DNA of 64,000 bases from Microbacterium barkeri (GTDB lineage Bacteria > Actinomycetota > Actinomycetes > Actinomycetales > Microbacteriaceae), in contig NZ_BSEJ01000001.1 in the NCBI RefSeq assembly GCF_027921765.1, forward strand, positions 496,001 to 560,000. Reading direction: 5' to 3'. The notes under the pieces were generated by a model. It saw nothing but the letters and a program-made list of their open reading frames with translations, ran no database searches and was not told the DNA's origin. Made by a program: the position numbers and the translations under genes. Shown here in pieces: positions 38,932 to 48,240 of the stretch; positions within the stretch are counted from its first letter, which is position 1; each line of letters starts with the position of its first letter.

Positions 38932-40494
38932 CTAGGCACGTCGGCGACGGCGGGCCAGGAGCCCGGCCGCGGCGACGAGGACGAGCCCGAACGCCATGGC
39001 GCCCTGCACCCACGGCCCCACGACGACGCCGGCCGTCGTGCCCTCGCGCAGCTCGACATCGGCGATCATCGCCCCCGCCTCGTCGATCGGCAGCGCGTCG
39101 ACCACCGAGCCGCCGGCCGCGATGATCTGGCTCGTGCCGGTCGTCGACAGGTTCACGACGCTCCGGCCCGTCTCGATCGCGCGCATGCGCGCGAACGCGA
39201 GCTGCTGCAGATTCTCGTCGGTCCCCCGGAAGTCGGCGTTGTTCGTCTGGAACATGAACACCTCGGCGCCGTCGGCGATGCCCTCCGCGATGAGGGAGTC
39301 CGAGATCACGTCGAAGCAGATCGCGAGGCCGATGCCCACGCCGTCGACGTCGAACACCGGCGAGTCGTCACCGGGGGTGTACTCCCGCTGGATGAGCCCG
39401 ATGAGGTCGGGGGCGAGCGCCTCGAAGAGCGGTCGGTCGGGCACGTACTCCCCGAACGGCACCGGATGGCGCTTGGAGTGCAGCTGCGTCGCGCCATCCT
39501 CCGTCCACAGCATCGACGTGTTGTAGATCGGATCGTCGCCCGAGGTGGGATCTCCCCCGCGGGCGGATGCGGCGTTCATGAGCAGCGGCGCATCGAGCGC
39601 GCCCACGACGGTGTCGAGGTAGAGCGCGGTCGTCTCATTGTAGAGGGGGTCGCTGTCGACGCCGCCCTCGGGCCACAGCACGACGTCGACATCGGCGTCC
39701 CGCAGCGGCTCCGATGCCGTGATCTGCGCGTTCAGCACGTCATACGGCTCCCGTGCGTCGAGATAGGCGGCCGGGCCGTTCCCCTGCACGGCCCCGACCG
39801 AGATCTCCCCCGCGGGCGCGGTCGGGAACGGCGGGACGAGCATGAGCACGCCGAGCAGCGCAGCGGGCGCGACGAGGGCGAGCACGCGCCGGCTCGCGCG
39901 ATGAGCCGAGCGCGCCATCCGCACGGCCTCGATCGCGAGGGCGCACACGAGGACGATGACGAAGGTGATCCCGCTCACGCCGATCCACGACGACAAGGGC
40001 GCGAGCGGGCTCTCGGACTGGCTCATGCCGACGCGCCCCCACGCGAATCCTCCGTACGGCCACGAGCCGAGGGTCGCCTCGCGCCACGTCCACAGCATGG
40101 CGACGGCGACGGGAAGCACGACGAGGCGGACGGCCCCGGCGCGCGACGCGCGCGGGAGCCATCGGTAGGCGAGGGCGAGCGGGATGGCGCCGATCGCCAT
40201 GAGTGCGGCCTCCACGACCGCGAGCGCGACCCAGGGCACCCAGGCGAACGGGTTGTCGCCGAGGAAGCCCGCCGCCCACGAGACGTGCGGCAGGTAGAAC
40301 GCGAGCGCGAAGACGAAGCCCACGAGCAGCGCCGAGGCGATGCGGCGTCCGACGAGAGACACGAGCGACAGGGCGACGGCGGGGAACGCGAGCGGCCAGA
40401 TCCCGAGCGCGGGGAAGGCGGCGTCGAGGGCGAGCCCGCCCGCGGCCGCCGCGACGGCCGCCGCCCACAGCGGCAGCAGGGGGCGTTCGGGCAT
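38932..40494 (-). CDS. lnt: apolipoprotein N-acyltransferase
   Basis: Integral membrane enzyme that N-acylates the lipid-modified cysteine of lipoproteins. It has 520 residues. Several transmembrane helices occupy about residues 1-200, followed by a periplasmic-type nitrilase domain. The Glu-Lys-Cys triad is in LWPEGGVDSD, the lysine of SKRHPVPFGEYVP, and the cysteine of GLAICFDVISD; the usual CYE is CFD here. A last helix is near the C terminus. The ATG lies seven bases after minus-strand TAGGCT (40502-40507). Lipoproteins in this window (FKBP, deacetylase) are possible substrates. Confidence 0.92.
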   Translation of the reverse strand: MPERPLLPLWAAAVAAAAGGLALDAAFPALGIWPLAFPAVALSLVSLVGRRIASALLVGFVFALAFYLPHVSWAAGFLGDNPFAWVPWVALAVVEAALMAIGAIPLALAYRWLPRASRAGAVRLVVLPVAVAMLWTWREATLGSWPYGGFAWGRVGMSQSESPLAPLSSWIGVSGITFVIVLVCALAIEAVRMARSAHRASRRVLALVAPAALLGVLMLVPPFPTAPAGEISVGAVQGNGPAAYLDAREPYDVLNAQITASEPLRDADVDVVLWPEGGVDSDPLYNETTALYLDTVVGALDAPLLMNAASARGGDPTSGDDPIYNTSMLWTEDGATQLHSKRHPVPFGEYVPDRPLFEALAPDLIGLIQREYTPGDDSPVFDVDGVGIGLAICFDVISDSLIAEGIADGAEVFMFQTNNADFRGTDENLQQLAFARMRAIETGRSVVNLSTTGTSQIIAAGGSVVDALPIDEAGAMIADVELREGTTAGVVVGPWVQGAMAFGLVLVAAAGLLARRRRRA

Positions 40495-40551
40495 AGGCGA
40501 CAGCCTATTGCCCGCGCCTCGGCGACTGCCTGGACGAGGCGCCTCCCGCGC

Positions 40552-42993
40552 TCACACGGAGCTGTAGGCCACGATGCCCCGTCGCACGGCGTCGAGCGCG
40601 GTCCGCGCAGTGCGCGCGAGATCGCCCTCCGCGACGATCGACAGCTGGTCGAGCAGGTCGATCGTCTGCTTGGCCCAGCGCACGAAGTCGCCTGCCGCCA
40701 TGTCGGCGGCCGTGAGCACCCGATCGAGGGCCTGGCCGCGCGCCCACATGTGCATGGCGGTAGCGAGCGCGGTCGCGGGCGGGTTCGATCCCGGCAGCCC
40801 GTGATCGCGCTCGAGGTCGTCGAGGCGGCTCCAGAGCTCCTCGGTCGCGGCGAGCGCCTCCCGGAAGGCTCCCCGTGGCAGGCCGTGCGCCTCGGGCGCC
40901 TCGTCGCGCCGCGGCTCGTAGACGAGCGCACAGGCGAGGGACGCGAGGCCCGCGGCGTCGAGCCGGCTCCAGAGCCCCTGCCGGAGCGACTCCGCCACGA
41001 GCAGGTCGCGCTCGCCGTAGATCCGCCGCATCCTGCGACCGGCGGCGGTCAGCGCGAGGCCGGCCTCTCCCGGCTCGACGTACTCGAGCTCCGCGAGCAC
41101 GTCGAGGATGCGGTCGAACTGGCGCGCGACGCTTCCCGTGCGCCCCTCGATCTGACGACGCAGCTTCGTGACGTCGCGACGCAGTCGCCAGAACCGCTCG
41201 CCCCAGCGCGCGTGCTTCTCCCGGTCGGGGCACTGGTGGCAGGGGTGCCGCTGCATGCGCTTGCGCAGACTCTGGATGCGGTCCAGGCGCTGCTGACGCC
41301 GAGCGCGCGACGCGCTCACGTCCTTGCGGTCGGCCTTCTCGAGGTCGCTGAGCTCGCGCCGGATCCCCGCGTACTCGGCGAAGTCGCCGCGATCGCACGC
41401 CATGGCCTTCTCGTATCCGGCGAGGGACTCCTCGGCCTCCTTGACCTGCCGTGCGAGGCCCACGACGGCGCGGTCGGCCTGGAACTGGGCGAAGGACGAC
41501 TCCAGGATCTCCCGTGCGCGCTCCTTGCCGAACTGGTCGATGAGGTTGACCGCCATGTTGTACGTGGGGCGGAAGCTCGAGTTGAGCGGATACGTGCGCC
41601 GCGACGCGAGCGACGCCACTGCCTGCGGGTCGAGTCCGTCGGTCCACTGCACGACCGCGTGGCCCTCCACATCGATCCCGCGGCGGCCCGCCCTGCCCGT
41701 CAGCTGGGTGTACTCCCCAGACGTGATCGGCACGCGGGCCTCGCCGTTGAACTTCTCGAGCTTCTCGAGCACGACCGTGCGCGCGGGCATGTTGATGCCG
41801 AGCGCGAGCGTCTCCGTCGCGAAGACGGCCTTCACGAGCTTGCGCTGGAAGAGCTCCTCGACGACCTCCTTGAAGGCCGGCAGGAGGCCCGCGTGGTGCG
41901 CCGCGACGCCGCGCTCGAGATCCTCGCGCCACTCCCAGAACCCGAGGACACCGAGGTCCTCGTCGGGCAGGCTGGCCATCCGCTTGTCCACGATGCGCCG
42001 GATCTCGGCGCGCTCGTCCTGCGTCGTGAGCCGCACACCCGATCGGCGCACCTGCTGCACCGCCTGGTCGCAGCCCATCCGGCTGAAGATGAAGAAGATG
42101 GCGGGGAGCAGGTTCTGGCGCCCGAGCAGCTCGATCACCTGCGGCCGGTCGATCCGCTCCATGCGCCCGGCAGGCCCCGGCCGCCGGTACGACGGCCGCC
42201 GACCGCGGCGCCGCTTGTCGAAGAAGTCCTCGTTCGCCCGATGGCTCTGCGCGAACGACGAGCGCACGCGCATGAGCTCCTGGTTGACCTGCGCGGCCGC
42301 GGCACCCGCCCTCTCGTCGAACAGCGGCAGGAGGTCGCCGCGCACGAGGACGTGCTGCTCGAGCGGAACGGGCCGCGTCTCGGACACGATGACCTCGGTG
42401 TCGCCGCGCACGGTGTCGAGCCAGTCGCCGAACTCCTCGGCGTTCGACACGGTCGCGCTGAGGGAGACGAGTCGCACGCCCTGCGGGAGGTGGATGATGA
42501 CCTCCTCCCACACCGCGCCGCGGAACCGGTCGGCGAGATAGTGCACCTCGTCCATCACGACGTAGCGGAGCCCGCGCAGCGCCGAGGAGCCGGCGTAGAT
42601 CATGTTGCGGAGCACCTCGGTCGTCATCACGACCACGCGCGCGTGCGCGTTGATGTTCGTGTCGCCCGTGAGCAGGCCGACCTCGTCCTCGCCGTAGACC
42701 TGCTGCAGCTCGCGGAACTTCTGGTTCGACAGCGCCTTCATGGGCGTCGTGTAGAAGGCCTTCTCTCCCGGCGTCCGCATCGCGAGGTGCACGGCGAACT
42801 CGCCGACGATGGTCTTGCCCGCGCCCGTGGGCGCGGCGACCAGCACGCTGCGCCCGTCTTCGAGCGCCTGGCAGCCCGCCACCTGGAACGGGTCGAGCTC
42901 GAAGCGCTGCGCCTCGGCGAAGGCCGTCGTGATCGGGTGCCGACGGCTCTCGCGGGCTGCGGCGTAGCTTTCGGATGGGCTCAGGCCGCTCAT
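40552..42993 (-). CDS. helY: Ski2-like DEAD/DEVH RNA helicase
   Basis: Superfamily 2 helicase of 813 residues, related to mycobacterial HelY and eukaryotic Ski2/Mtr4. The N-terminal RecA domain has AAPTGAGKTIVGEFAV (Walker A) and VVMDEVHYL (DEVH box). The second has TQLTGRAGRRGID (motif VI). The long C-terminal helical part includes a cysteine/histidine cluster CHQCPDREKH. Its role in bacteria is probably RNA turnover or remodelling. The ATG follows minus-strand TAGTCT (43000-43005) by six bases, so the message is probably leaderless. The position next to tatC and lnt matches mycobacterial order. Confidence 0.9.
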   Translation of the reverse strand: MSGLSPSESYAAARESRRHPITTAFAEAQRFELDPFQVAGCQALEDGRSVLVAAPTGAGKTIVGEFAVHLAMRTPGEKAFYTTPMKALSNQKFRELQQVYGEDEVGLLTGDTNINAHARVVVMTTEVLRNMIYAGSSALRGLRYVVMDEVHYLADRFRGAVWEEVIIHLPQGVRLVSLSATVSNAEEFGDWLDTVRGDTEVIVSETRPVPLEQHVLVRGDLLPLFDERAGAAAAQVNQELMRVRSSFAQSHRANEDFFDKRRRGRRPSYRRPGPAGRMERIDRPQVIELLGRQNLLPAIFFIFSRMGCDQAVQQVRRSGVRLTTQDERAEIRRIVDKRMASLPDEDLGVLGFWEWREDLERGVAAHHAGLLPAFKEVVEELFQRKLVKAVFATETLALGINMPARTVVLEKLEKFNGEARVPITSGEYTQLTGRAGRRGIDVEGHAVVQWTDGLDPQAVASLASRRTYPLNSSFRPTYNMAVNLIDQFGKERAREILESSFAQFQADRAVVGLARQVKEAEESLAGYEKAMACDRGDFAEYAGIRRELSDLEKADRKDVSASRARRQQRLDRIQSLRKRMQRHPCHQCPDREKHARWGERFWRLRRDVTKLRRQIEGRTGSVARQFDRILDVLAELEYVEPGEAGLALTAAGRRMRRIYGERDLLVAESLRQGLWSRLDAAGLASLACALVYEPRRDEAPEAHGLPRGAFREALAATEELWSRLDDLERDHGLPGSNPPATALATAMHMWARGQALDRVLTAADMAAGDFVRWAKQTIDLLDQLSIVAEGDLARTARTALDAVRRGIVAYSSV

Positions 42994-43031
42994 GCTCGAA
43001 GACTATCGCGCGCGCATGCGGCCGGCGCCGC

Positions 43032-43847
43032 TCACACCTCGGGGTCGACGAACATCTCCGGATGGCGCTTGCGCTTGCGCCGGTCGAACAGCATCGACAG
43101 GAGCCCCGCGAGCACATACAGGACGATGAGGATGCCCGCGAGCAGGAGCATGGACGTGATGTCGGCCGCGGGCGTCGAGATCGCGGCGAACGCGGTCGCC
43201 ACGACCACCGCCACCCGCCATCCCTTGAGGATGGCCTTGCCCGTGATGATTCCCGCGAGATTGAGCGCCACGAGGAACACGGGGCTCACGAACGCGACGC
43301 CCAGGACGAGCAGGAGCTTGAAGACGAAGTCGTAGTAGTAGTCGTACTTGTAGAACTGCGCACCCGCCTCGGGCACGAACGACGCCATCAGCTCGATGAT
43401 GTGGGGCATGATGACGAGGCCCACGTAGCAGCCCGCGAAGAAGAGCGGGATCGCCGTGGCCATGAAGCCGACCGTGTAGCGGACCTCCTTGCGCGTGAGG
43501 CCCGGCATGATGAACGCCCAGATCTGCCACAGCCAGACCGGCGCCGACATGAGCAGACCGAGCGCGAACGCGATGCGCATGCGCATGTCGAACCCCGCCG
43601 TGACGGAGTCGAAGTTCAGCTGCGCGAAGTCGTCTCCCCGCCTCTCGGCGACCAGCGCGATCGGCTGCGTGAGGAGGTGGATGACGGGATCGGTGATGAG
43701 GAAGGCCACCACCATGCCGACGACGAGCGCGGCAGCCGCGATCATGAGCCGCTTGCGCAGCTCGAGCAGATGCGCCGCGAGGGTCATCTTGCGGTCGCGG
43801 TACGGCCCGTCCTCCGGCATGGCGACCTCCGTGTCGGTCGTCGCCAT
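43032..43847 (-). CDS. tatC: Sec-independent translocase subunit TatC
   Basis: Receptor subunit of the twin-arginine export machinery, 271 residues. It has the six-helix layout starting with MTLAAHLLELRKRLMIAAAA (the conserved HLxELR motif that contacts the signal peptide) and the FAGCYVGLVIMP segment. The charged C terminus (RRKRKRHPEMF) is cytoplasmic. The start lies six bases after the tatA stop, so the two are an operon. Confidence 0.96.
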   Translation of the reverse strand: MATTDTEVAMPEDGPYRDRKMTLAAHLLELRKRLMIAAAALVVGMVVAFLITDPVIHLLTQPIALVAERRGDDFAQLNFDSVTAGFDMRMRIAFALGLLMSAPVWLWQIWAFIMPGLTRKEVRYTVGFMATAIPLFFAGCYVGLVIMPHIIELMASFVPEAGAQFYKYDYYYDFVFKLLLVLGVAFVSPVFLVALNLAGIITGKAILKGWRVAVVVATAFAAISTPAADITSMLLLAGILIVLYVLAGLLSMLFDRRKRKRHPEMFVDPEV

Positions 43848-43853
43848 GCGCGG

Positions 43854-44114
43854 CTAGCTCTGCGGCGTGCTGCCGGCGGAGCCATCCGCCTTCGGCCGCT
43901 CGACGGTCTCGCCGTTCAGCGTGTACCCCGGCTCGGCGGCCTTCTTCGTGTCGTCCTCCCCGCTCTCCTCCTTCATCTGCTTCATCTCGCCCTTGAAGAC
44001 GCGCGCCGACTGGCCGACGCTCTTGGCGAGGGCAGGGAGACGCGCCGCGCCGAAGAGGAGGAGGATGACGGCCAGCAGGATGAGCAGGTGCCAGCCGTTG
44101 AGATTGCCGAGCAT
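43854..44114 (-). CDS. tatA: twin-arginine translocase subunit TatA
   Basis: Pore-forming Tat subunit of 86 residues. A short N-terminal transmembrane helix (HLLILLAVILLLFGAARLP) is followed by an amphipathic helix (LAKSVGQSARVFKGEMKQMK) and an acidic tail. The -10 hexamer TAGAAT (minus, 44153-44158) gives a leader of about 35 bases with GGAG upstream of the ATG. The 106-base gap to pafC therefore holds a promoter for tatA-tatC, separate from pafBC. Confidence 0.94.
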   Translation of the reverse strand: MLGNLNGWHLLILLAVILLLFGAARLPALAKSVGQSARVFKGEMKQMKEESGEDDTKKAAEPGYTLNGETVERPKADGSAGSTPQS

Positions 44115-44220
44115 GAGGGGTCTCCATCGATCGGAAGTCTGGGTTCGAGGCGATTCTAGCCCGTCGACCCGACGCGCCGAGGTCGGCCCGGCGATCGGAA
44201 ACTGTTTTCCTCGAGGACGC

Positions 44221-45195
44221 TCAGTCGACTCCATACAGCGCGAGCCCCGCGCGGGCCCACTCGGCCGCCGCGCGGCGCGCCTGCGGCGGCGACACGATCT
44301 CGAGCCGCCCGCCGAGCCGGGCGGCGAGTCGGCGCAGCGTCTGCGCGTCGGCGATGCGGATGCGGGCGGTCGCCGTGCCGCCCTCCTCGGAGACCTCGGC
44401 GTGCCTGAGGTAGTCGCCGAGGAGCGCAGCGGCATCCGCGGGGTACCGCACGACCGCGATCTGATCGCCGTCGACCTGCCCGAAGCCCGCCTCCCCCGCG
44501 TGCTCGTCGCGATGCTCGATCGGGATGTCGGTCAGGCGCGCCTCGCTCACCCGGTCGAGATGGAACGTCCGCACCGCGCGCCGCAGATGGCACCACCCCT
44601 GGAGGTACCACTGCCCGTTCGTGATGAGGACGCTCATGGGGTCGACGGTGCGCGTCGTCGGCCCGGCGTCGGGTGCGCGGTAGGTGAACGACAGCGCGAC
44701 CCGCGCCGTGAGCGCGCGCGAGACGAGCGATCGCACCTCGTCGACCGGCTCGGGCGCGACGACGAGCTCGGCGGGCGCTCCCGACGCACCGCGCGCGAGC
44801 TTCTCGACGAGGCGGGCGTACACCTCGGTGTCGGCGACGCCGGGGATGCCGCGAGCGAGCTGCAGACCCGCGAGCAGCGCGGCGGCCTCGCGCGCGGTGA
44901 GCCGCGGCGCGCGGTCGAGCGCGACCTTCTCCTTGATGAGGATGACGTCGTGCTCCTCGAGGAGGTCCCAGTCGATGTCGAACATCTCGTTCGGCATCTG
45001 GTACCAGCCGTCCTCGCCGGGGAGTCCGATGAGCGGCAGGCGCCGCACGAGCCGGCGCATCTGCGCCGGCGTCACGTCGAACTCGGCCGCCGCGTCGTCG
45101 ACGGACACCTCGCCGCGCTCGAAGAGGAACGGCACGAGCGTCAGGAGGATGCGGACCTGGTCGCTCGCGAGGAGGTTCGGTCGCTGGACGGTCAT
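44221..45195 (-). CDS. pafC: WYL-domain regulator PafC
   Basis: A transcription factor of 324 residues with an N-terminal helix-turn-helix (SVDDAAAEFDVTPAQMRRLV, near 35-55), a linker, and a WYL ligand-sensing domain with the signature in NGQWYLQGWCHL (near 190). With PafB it forms the activator of the LexA-independent DNA-damage response known from mycobacteria. The ATG overlaps the pafB stop by four bases (ATGA), fitting a heterodimer. Confidence 0.9.
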   Translation of the reverse strand: MTVQRPNLLASDQVRILLTLVPFLFERGEVSVDDAAAEFDVTPAQMRRLVRRLPLIGLPGEDGWYQMPNEMFDIDWDLLEEHDVILIKEKVALDRAPRLTAREAAALLAGLQLARGIPGVADTEVYARLVEKLARGASGAPAELVVAPEPVDEVRSLVSRALTARVALSFTYRAPDAGPTTRTVDPMSVLITNGQWYLQGWCHLRRAVRTFHLDRVSEARLTDIPIEHRDEHAGEAGFGQVDGDQIAVVRYPADAAALLGDYLRHAEVSEEGGTATARIRIADAQTLRRLAARLGGRLEIVSPPQARRAAAEWARAGLALYGVD

Positions 45196-46172
45196 CGGGC
45201 CTCCCCCTCGTGCAGCGCGGCGACCGCGCGCAGGCGCTCGATGACGGCCTCGCGCAGGTCCGCTGGCTCCACGACGCGCACCTCGGGACCGTACGAGGCG
45301 AGCTCGTCGGCGAAGATGTGCCGGTCGACGTAGGGGACGCGGTAGCCCTGCACGGCGGGCTCCGCGCGGCGCAGCAGGCGGAGGGCGCCCTCGCTGCCCG
45401 GCGTCACCTCGACGAGCGCGCGCTGCCTCGCCGCGACCTCCTCGAGCCCGGACAGGGCGCGCTCCCCCGCTCCCTCGCGTGCGGATCGGTCGAAGGTCTC
45501 CGCCGTCGTCTCGACGTCGCCCGTGATGCGGCTGAGGAGGAACGTCCGGTCCGCGTCCGCGTCGAGGTCGCGACCGTAGACGTGCCAGCGCCCCTCGTAC
45601 TCGACGAGCGCGAGGGGTGCCAGCCGCCGGCGGCGTGCGCGCTCCTCCCCCGGCTTGAGGTACGCGAACGTCACGACGCGGGATGCCTCGATGGCCGACT
45701 GGAGCGGCGCGAACGCGGGCTCGTGCGCCGTGAGCCGTGGCGCGAAGCCGAGGATCGGCTCATCCACGTCGATGCCGAGCGCGCGGATCTTCCGCAGCCC
45801 GGAGCGCGCCTCCGCCGACAGCGATCCCGAGCTCCACACCTCGCCGGCGAGGCTCAGCACGGCGAGCTCCGACGGCGAGAACGAGATGTCCTCGGGGAGG
45901 TGGTACTCCGACTTCGGGATGCGGTACCGGGCGTCGCGGAGGTCGTTCGGGTCGGTGCTCGAGGGGATGGTCTCGAGGGGCACCCCGAGCGCGCGGAGGT
46001 CGTCCTTGTCGCGCTCGAACATCTTGTCGAGCGCGTCGGACCGCGCGCCGGCGCGCTGCCGGTACCCCGACACGCTGTCGAGGATCTGCTGCTTCGTGAG
46101 GCCGATCTCGGTCGCCACGAGGGCGACCACGAGATTCATCAGTCGCTCTTCCGCTGGGATCCGCTCGGCCAC
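45192..46172 (-). CDS. pafB: WYL-domain regulator PafB
   Basis: A transcription factor of 326 residues, partner of PafC. The N-terminal winged helix begins RLMNLVVALVATEIGLTKQQ. The WYL-domain signature is degenerate here (YEGRWHVYGRD). The GTG at 46172 was chosen because minus-strand TAGGAT (46180-46185) lies seven bases upstream. The ATG at 46181 overlaps that hexamer and would not be transcribed if the hexamer is the -10. Mycobacterial pafBC is co-transcribed with pafA (Pup ligase); no Pup gene is present here. Confidence 0.86.
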   Translation of the reverse strand: MAERIPAEERLMNLVVALVATEIGLTKQQILDSVSGYRQRAGARSDALDKMFERDKDDLRALGVPLETIPSSTDPNDLRDARYRIPKSEYHLPEDISFSPSELAVLSLAGEVWSSGSLSAEARSGLRKIRALGIDVDEPILGFAPRLTAHEPAFAPLQSAIEASRVVTFAYLKPGEERARRRRLAPLALVEYEGRWHVYGRDLDADADRTFLLSRITGDVETTAETFDRSAREGAGERALSGLEEVAARQRALVEVTPGSEGALRLLRRAEPAVQGYRVPYVDRHIFADELASYGPEVRVVEPADLREAVIERLRAVAALHEGEAR

Positions 46173-46215
46173 GAGAGCCATCCTAGGGATCCCCGCGGGG
46201 CGAGGGGCGCACCTG

Positions 46216-47199
46216 CTACGGGGTGGGCGCGTCCTGCACGCCGAGGATGTCCACGACGAACACGAGCGTCGCGCCGCCGGGGATCGTGCCCTGGCCCTCG
46301 TCGCCGTATCCGAGCTCCGGGGGCACGACGATCATGACCTGCGAGCCGATCGTCTGGCCCACGAGGCCCTTCGTGAAGCCCTCGATGACGTCCTCGAGCG
46401 GGAAGGGGACGGGCGATCCGTTCTCCCACGACGAGTCGAAGACCGTCTTCTCGTCCCACAGGACGCCCGTGTAGTGCACGAGCGGCGTGTCGTCGGCGGT
46501 CAGCTTCTCGCCGTCGCCCTTGATGAGCGTCTGGACGACGAGCTCCTCGGGCGCGGGCGCGTCGGGGACGACGATGCCCGGGCGTCCGTCGGGATCGCGC
46601 ACGACGCTCGGCAGGCCGAACCCGTCGTTGTACTGGAGCGTCCCCGAGGCGGCTGCCGGGTAGACCTTGCGCACGTCGACCACCGCGACGATCGAGCCCT
46701 CCTGCGGGAAGCCCGCCTGGGCGTACGTCTGCCGCGCCTCGGGGGCCACGTCGTCCTCGGCGAGCGCGGCGATCACGCGCGAGCCCTCGGTCGCGCATTC
46801 GAGCGCGTCCTCGAGGCCCGGGAACTGCGTGGTCCACTGCGACAGGGCGCCGACGCTCGAGAGGTCGCCCGAGTACGACGTGCCGATGATCATCTCGCCG
46901 GTCGTGCCGTCGTAGAGGGTCATGTCGAGCACACCGGCCTGGTCCATCGTCGCGATGGCGGGGCCGTCGCCCACCTCGACGTCGGCATACGCCGTCTCGT
47001 CGACGTGGAACGGCGACCGCATGTCGACCTGCGGCGCCTCGTCGAGTGCTCCGTCGACCTGGACGAGGTCGGGAAGCGTCGGGTCGGCGCCCTCTGCACG
47101 GTCGCACGACGATGCGCCGGATCCTCCGAAGGGGCTGCAGCCGGCCAGGGCGAGCGTGGTCAGGGCGGCGACGGAGAGGAGAGCGGGGGTCTTGCGCAC
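46216..47199 (-). CDS. FKBP-type peptidyl-prolyl isomerase lipoprotein
   Basis: An exported lipoprotein of 327 residues. The signal peptide ends at the lipobox LALAGC. The C-terminal 105 residues form a canonical FKBP domain (LVHYTGVLWDEKTVFDSSW, PPELGYGDEGQG, IPGGATLVFVVDIL). The middle region (YGTTYSG-like repeats, GALSQWTTQFPGLEDALEC, VAVVDVRKV) looks like a second, degenerate FKBP domain. The GTG at 47199 lies seven bases after TAGACT (minus, 47207-47212). The ATG at 47205 adds two residues and is only one base from that hexamer. It probably assists folding of secreted proteins. Confidence 0.88.
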   Translation of the reverse strand: MRKTPALLSVAALTTLALAGCSPFGGSGASSCDRAEGADPTLPDLVQVDGALDEAPQVDMRSPFHVDETAYADVEVGDGPAIATMDQAGVLDMTLYDGTTGEMIIGTSYSGDLSSVGALSQWTTQFPGLEDALECATEGSRVIAALAEDDVAPEARQTYAQAGFPQEGSIVAVVDVRKVYPAAASGTLQYNDGFGLPSVVRDPDGRPGIVVPDAPAPEELVVQTLIKGDGEKLTADDTPLVHYTGVLWDEKTVFDSSWENGSPVPFPLEDVIEGFTKGLVGQTIGSQVMIVVPPELGYGDEGQGTIPGGATLVFVVDILGVQDAPTP

Positions 47200-47209
47200 G
47201 GGCATCAGT

Positions 47210-48217
47210 CTAAGCACCCTGCTCACCCTCCCCCGACACCGCACCGGCCGCGAGGCGAGCGCCCTCCGCCGCGCGCTGCGCCTCGCGCACGCGCTTGCGG
47301 AGGTTCTTGTCGGTGATGTCGCGGTCCCCGACGGCGCCGGGGGTCCAGATCTCGAGGTCCTCGTCGGTGTAGCTCTTCTTCGACGCCCTGCGCTTCACCT
47401 CGGGGGGCACGACGCCCGGGGCGAGGCGGCGCGCCATGATGAGGAAGCCCGTGTGCGCGACCATGCGGTGATCCGGTCGCACCGCGAGCCCGTCGACGTG
47501 CCATCCGCGCACCATCGTCTCGCTCGCCTCCGGCTCCGTGAAGCAGCCCAGCCCGCGCAGGAACTCGGCCACGCGCGACAGCTGCGTCGCGGTCGCGACG
47601 TAGCAGATGACGACGCCGCCGGGAGCGAGCGCGTCGGCGACCGGCTCGAGCACCTCCCACGGTGCGAGCATGTCGAGCACGACGCGGTCGACGCCGCCCG
47701 GCTCGACCGCGCCGGGGAGCGCCTCGGCGAGATCGCCCTCGACGACCGACCAGTGCGCAGGGCGCTCGCCGAAGAAGGTCTCGACGTTCGCCATCGCGAC
47801 CTCCGCGAACTCCATGCGCCGCTCGAACGAGATGAGCCGTCCGGACGCTCCCACCGCACGCAGCAGCGACAGCGACAGCGCTCCCGAGCCGACGCCGGCC
47901 TCGACGACGACCGCGCCGGGGAAGATGTCGGCCTGCGCGACGATCGCCGCCGCGTCCTTGGGGTAGACGATCGCGGCGCCGCGCGGCATCGACATCACGA
48001 AGTCGCGGAGCAGGGGCCGCAGCGCGAGGTACTCGTGTCCGCTCGAGTTCTCCACGACCGAGCCGTCGGGCTGGCCGACGAGCTGCTCGTGCCGGAGCAC
48101 GCCGTGATGGGTGTGGAGCTCGCCGCGTTCGCGGAGCGTGATGGTGTGCATCTTGCCCTTCGGGCCGGTGAGCTGCACACGGTCGCCGAAGCGGAAGGGG
48201 CCGCGAGGCGCGGTCAT
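47210..48217 (-). CDS. trmI: tRNA (adenine-58-N1)-methyltransferase
   Basis: SAM-dependent enzyme that makes m1A58 in the T loop of tRNAs. It has 335 residues. A small N-terminal barrel (FRFGDRVQLTGPKGKMHTI) precedes the Rossmann domain with the SAM motif VVEAGVGSGALSLSLL (near 105-120). The C-terminal extension is Lys/Arg-rich. The ATG at 48217 has GGAGGAC upstream; longer starts run into the HAD gene. It is 23 bases downstream of the HAD phosphatase. Its stop codon lies inside the -10 hexamer of the FKBP gene. In mycobacteria this gene flanks the proteasome locus. Confidence 0.92.
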   Translation of the reverse strand: MTAPRGPFRFGDRVQLTGPKGKMHTITLRERGELHTHHGVLRHEQLVGQPDGSVVENSSGHEYLALRPLLRDFVMSMPRGAAIVYPKDAAAIVAQADIFPGAVVVEAGVGSGALSLSLLRAVGASGRLISFERRMEFAEVAMANVETFFGERPAHWSVVEGDLAEALPGAVEPGGVDRVVLDMLAPWEVLEPVADALAPGGVVICYVATATQLSRVAEFLRGLGCFTEPEASETMVRGWHVDGLAVRPDHRMVAHTGFLIMARRLAPGVVPPEVKRRASKKSYTDEDLEIWTPGAVGDRDITDKNLRKRVREAQRAAEGARLAAGAVSGEGEQGA

Positions 48218-48240
48218 GGGTGTCCTCCGGGAGATGGGGG

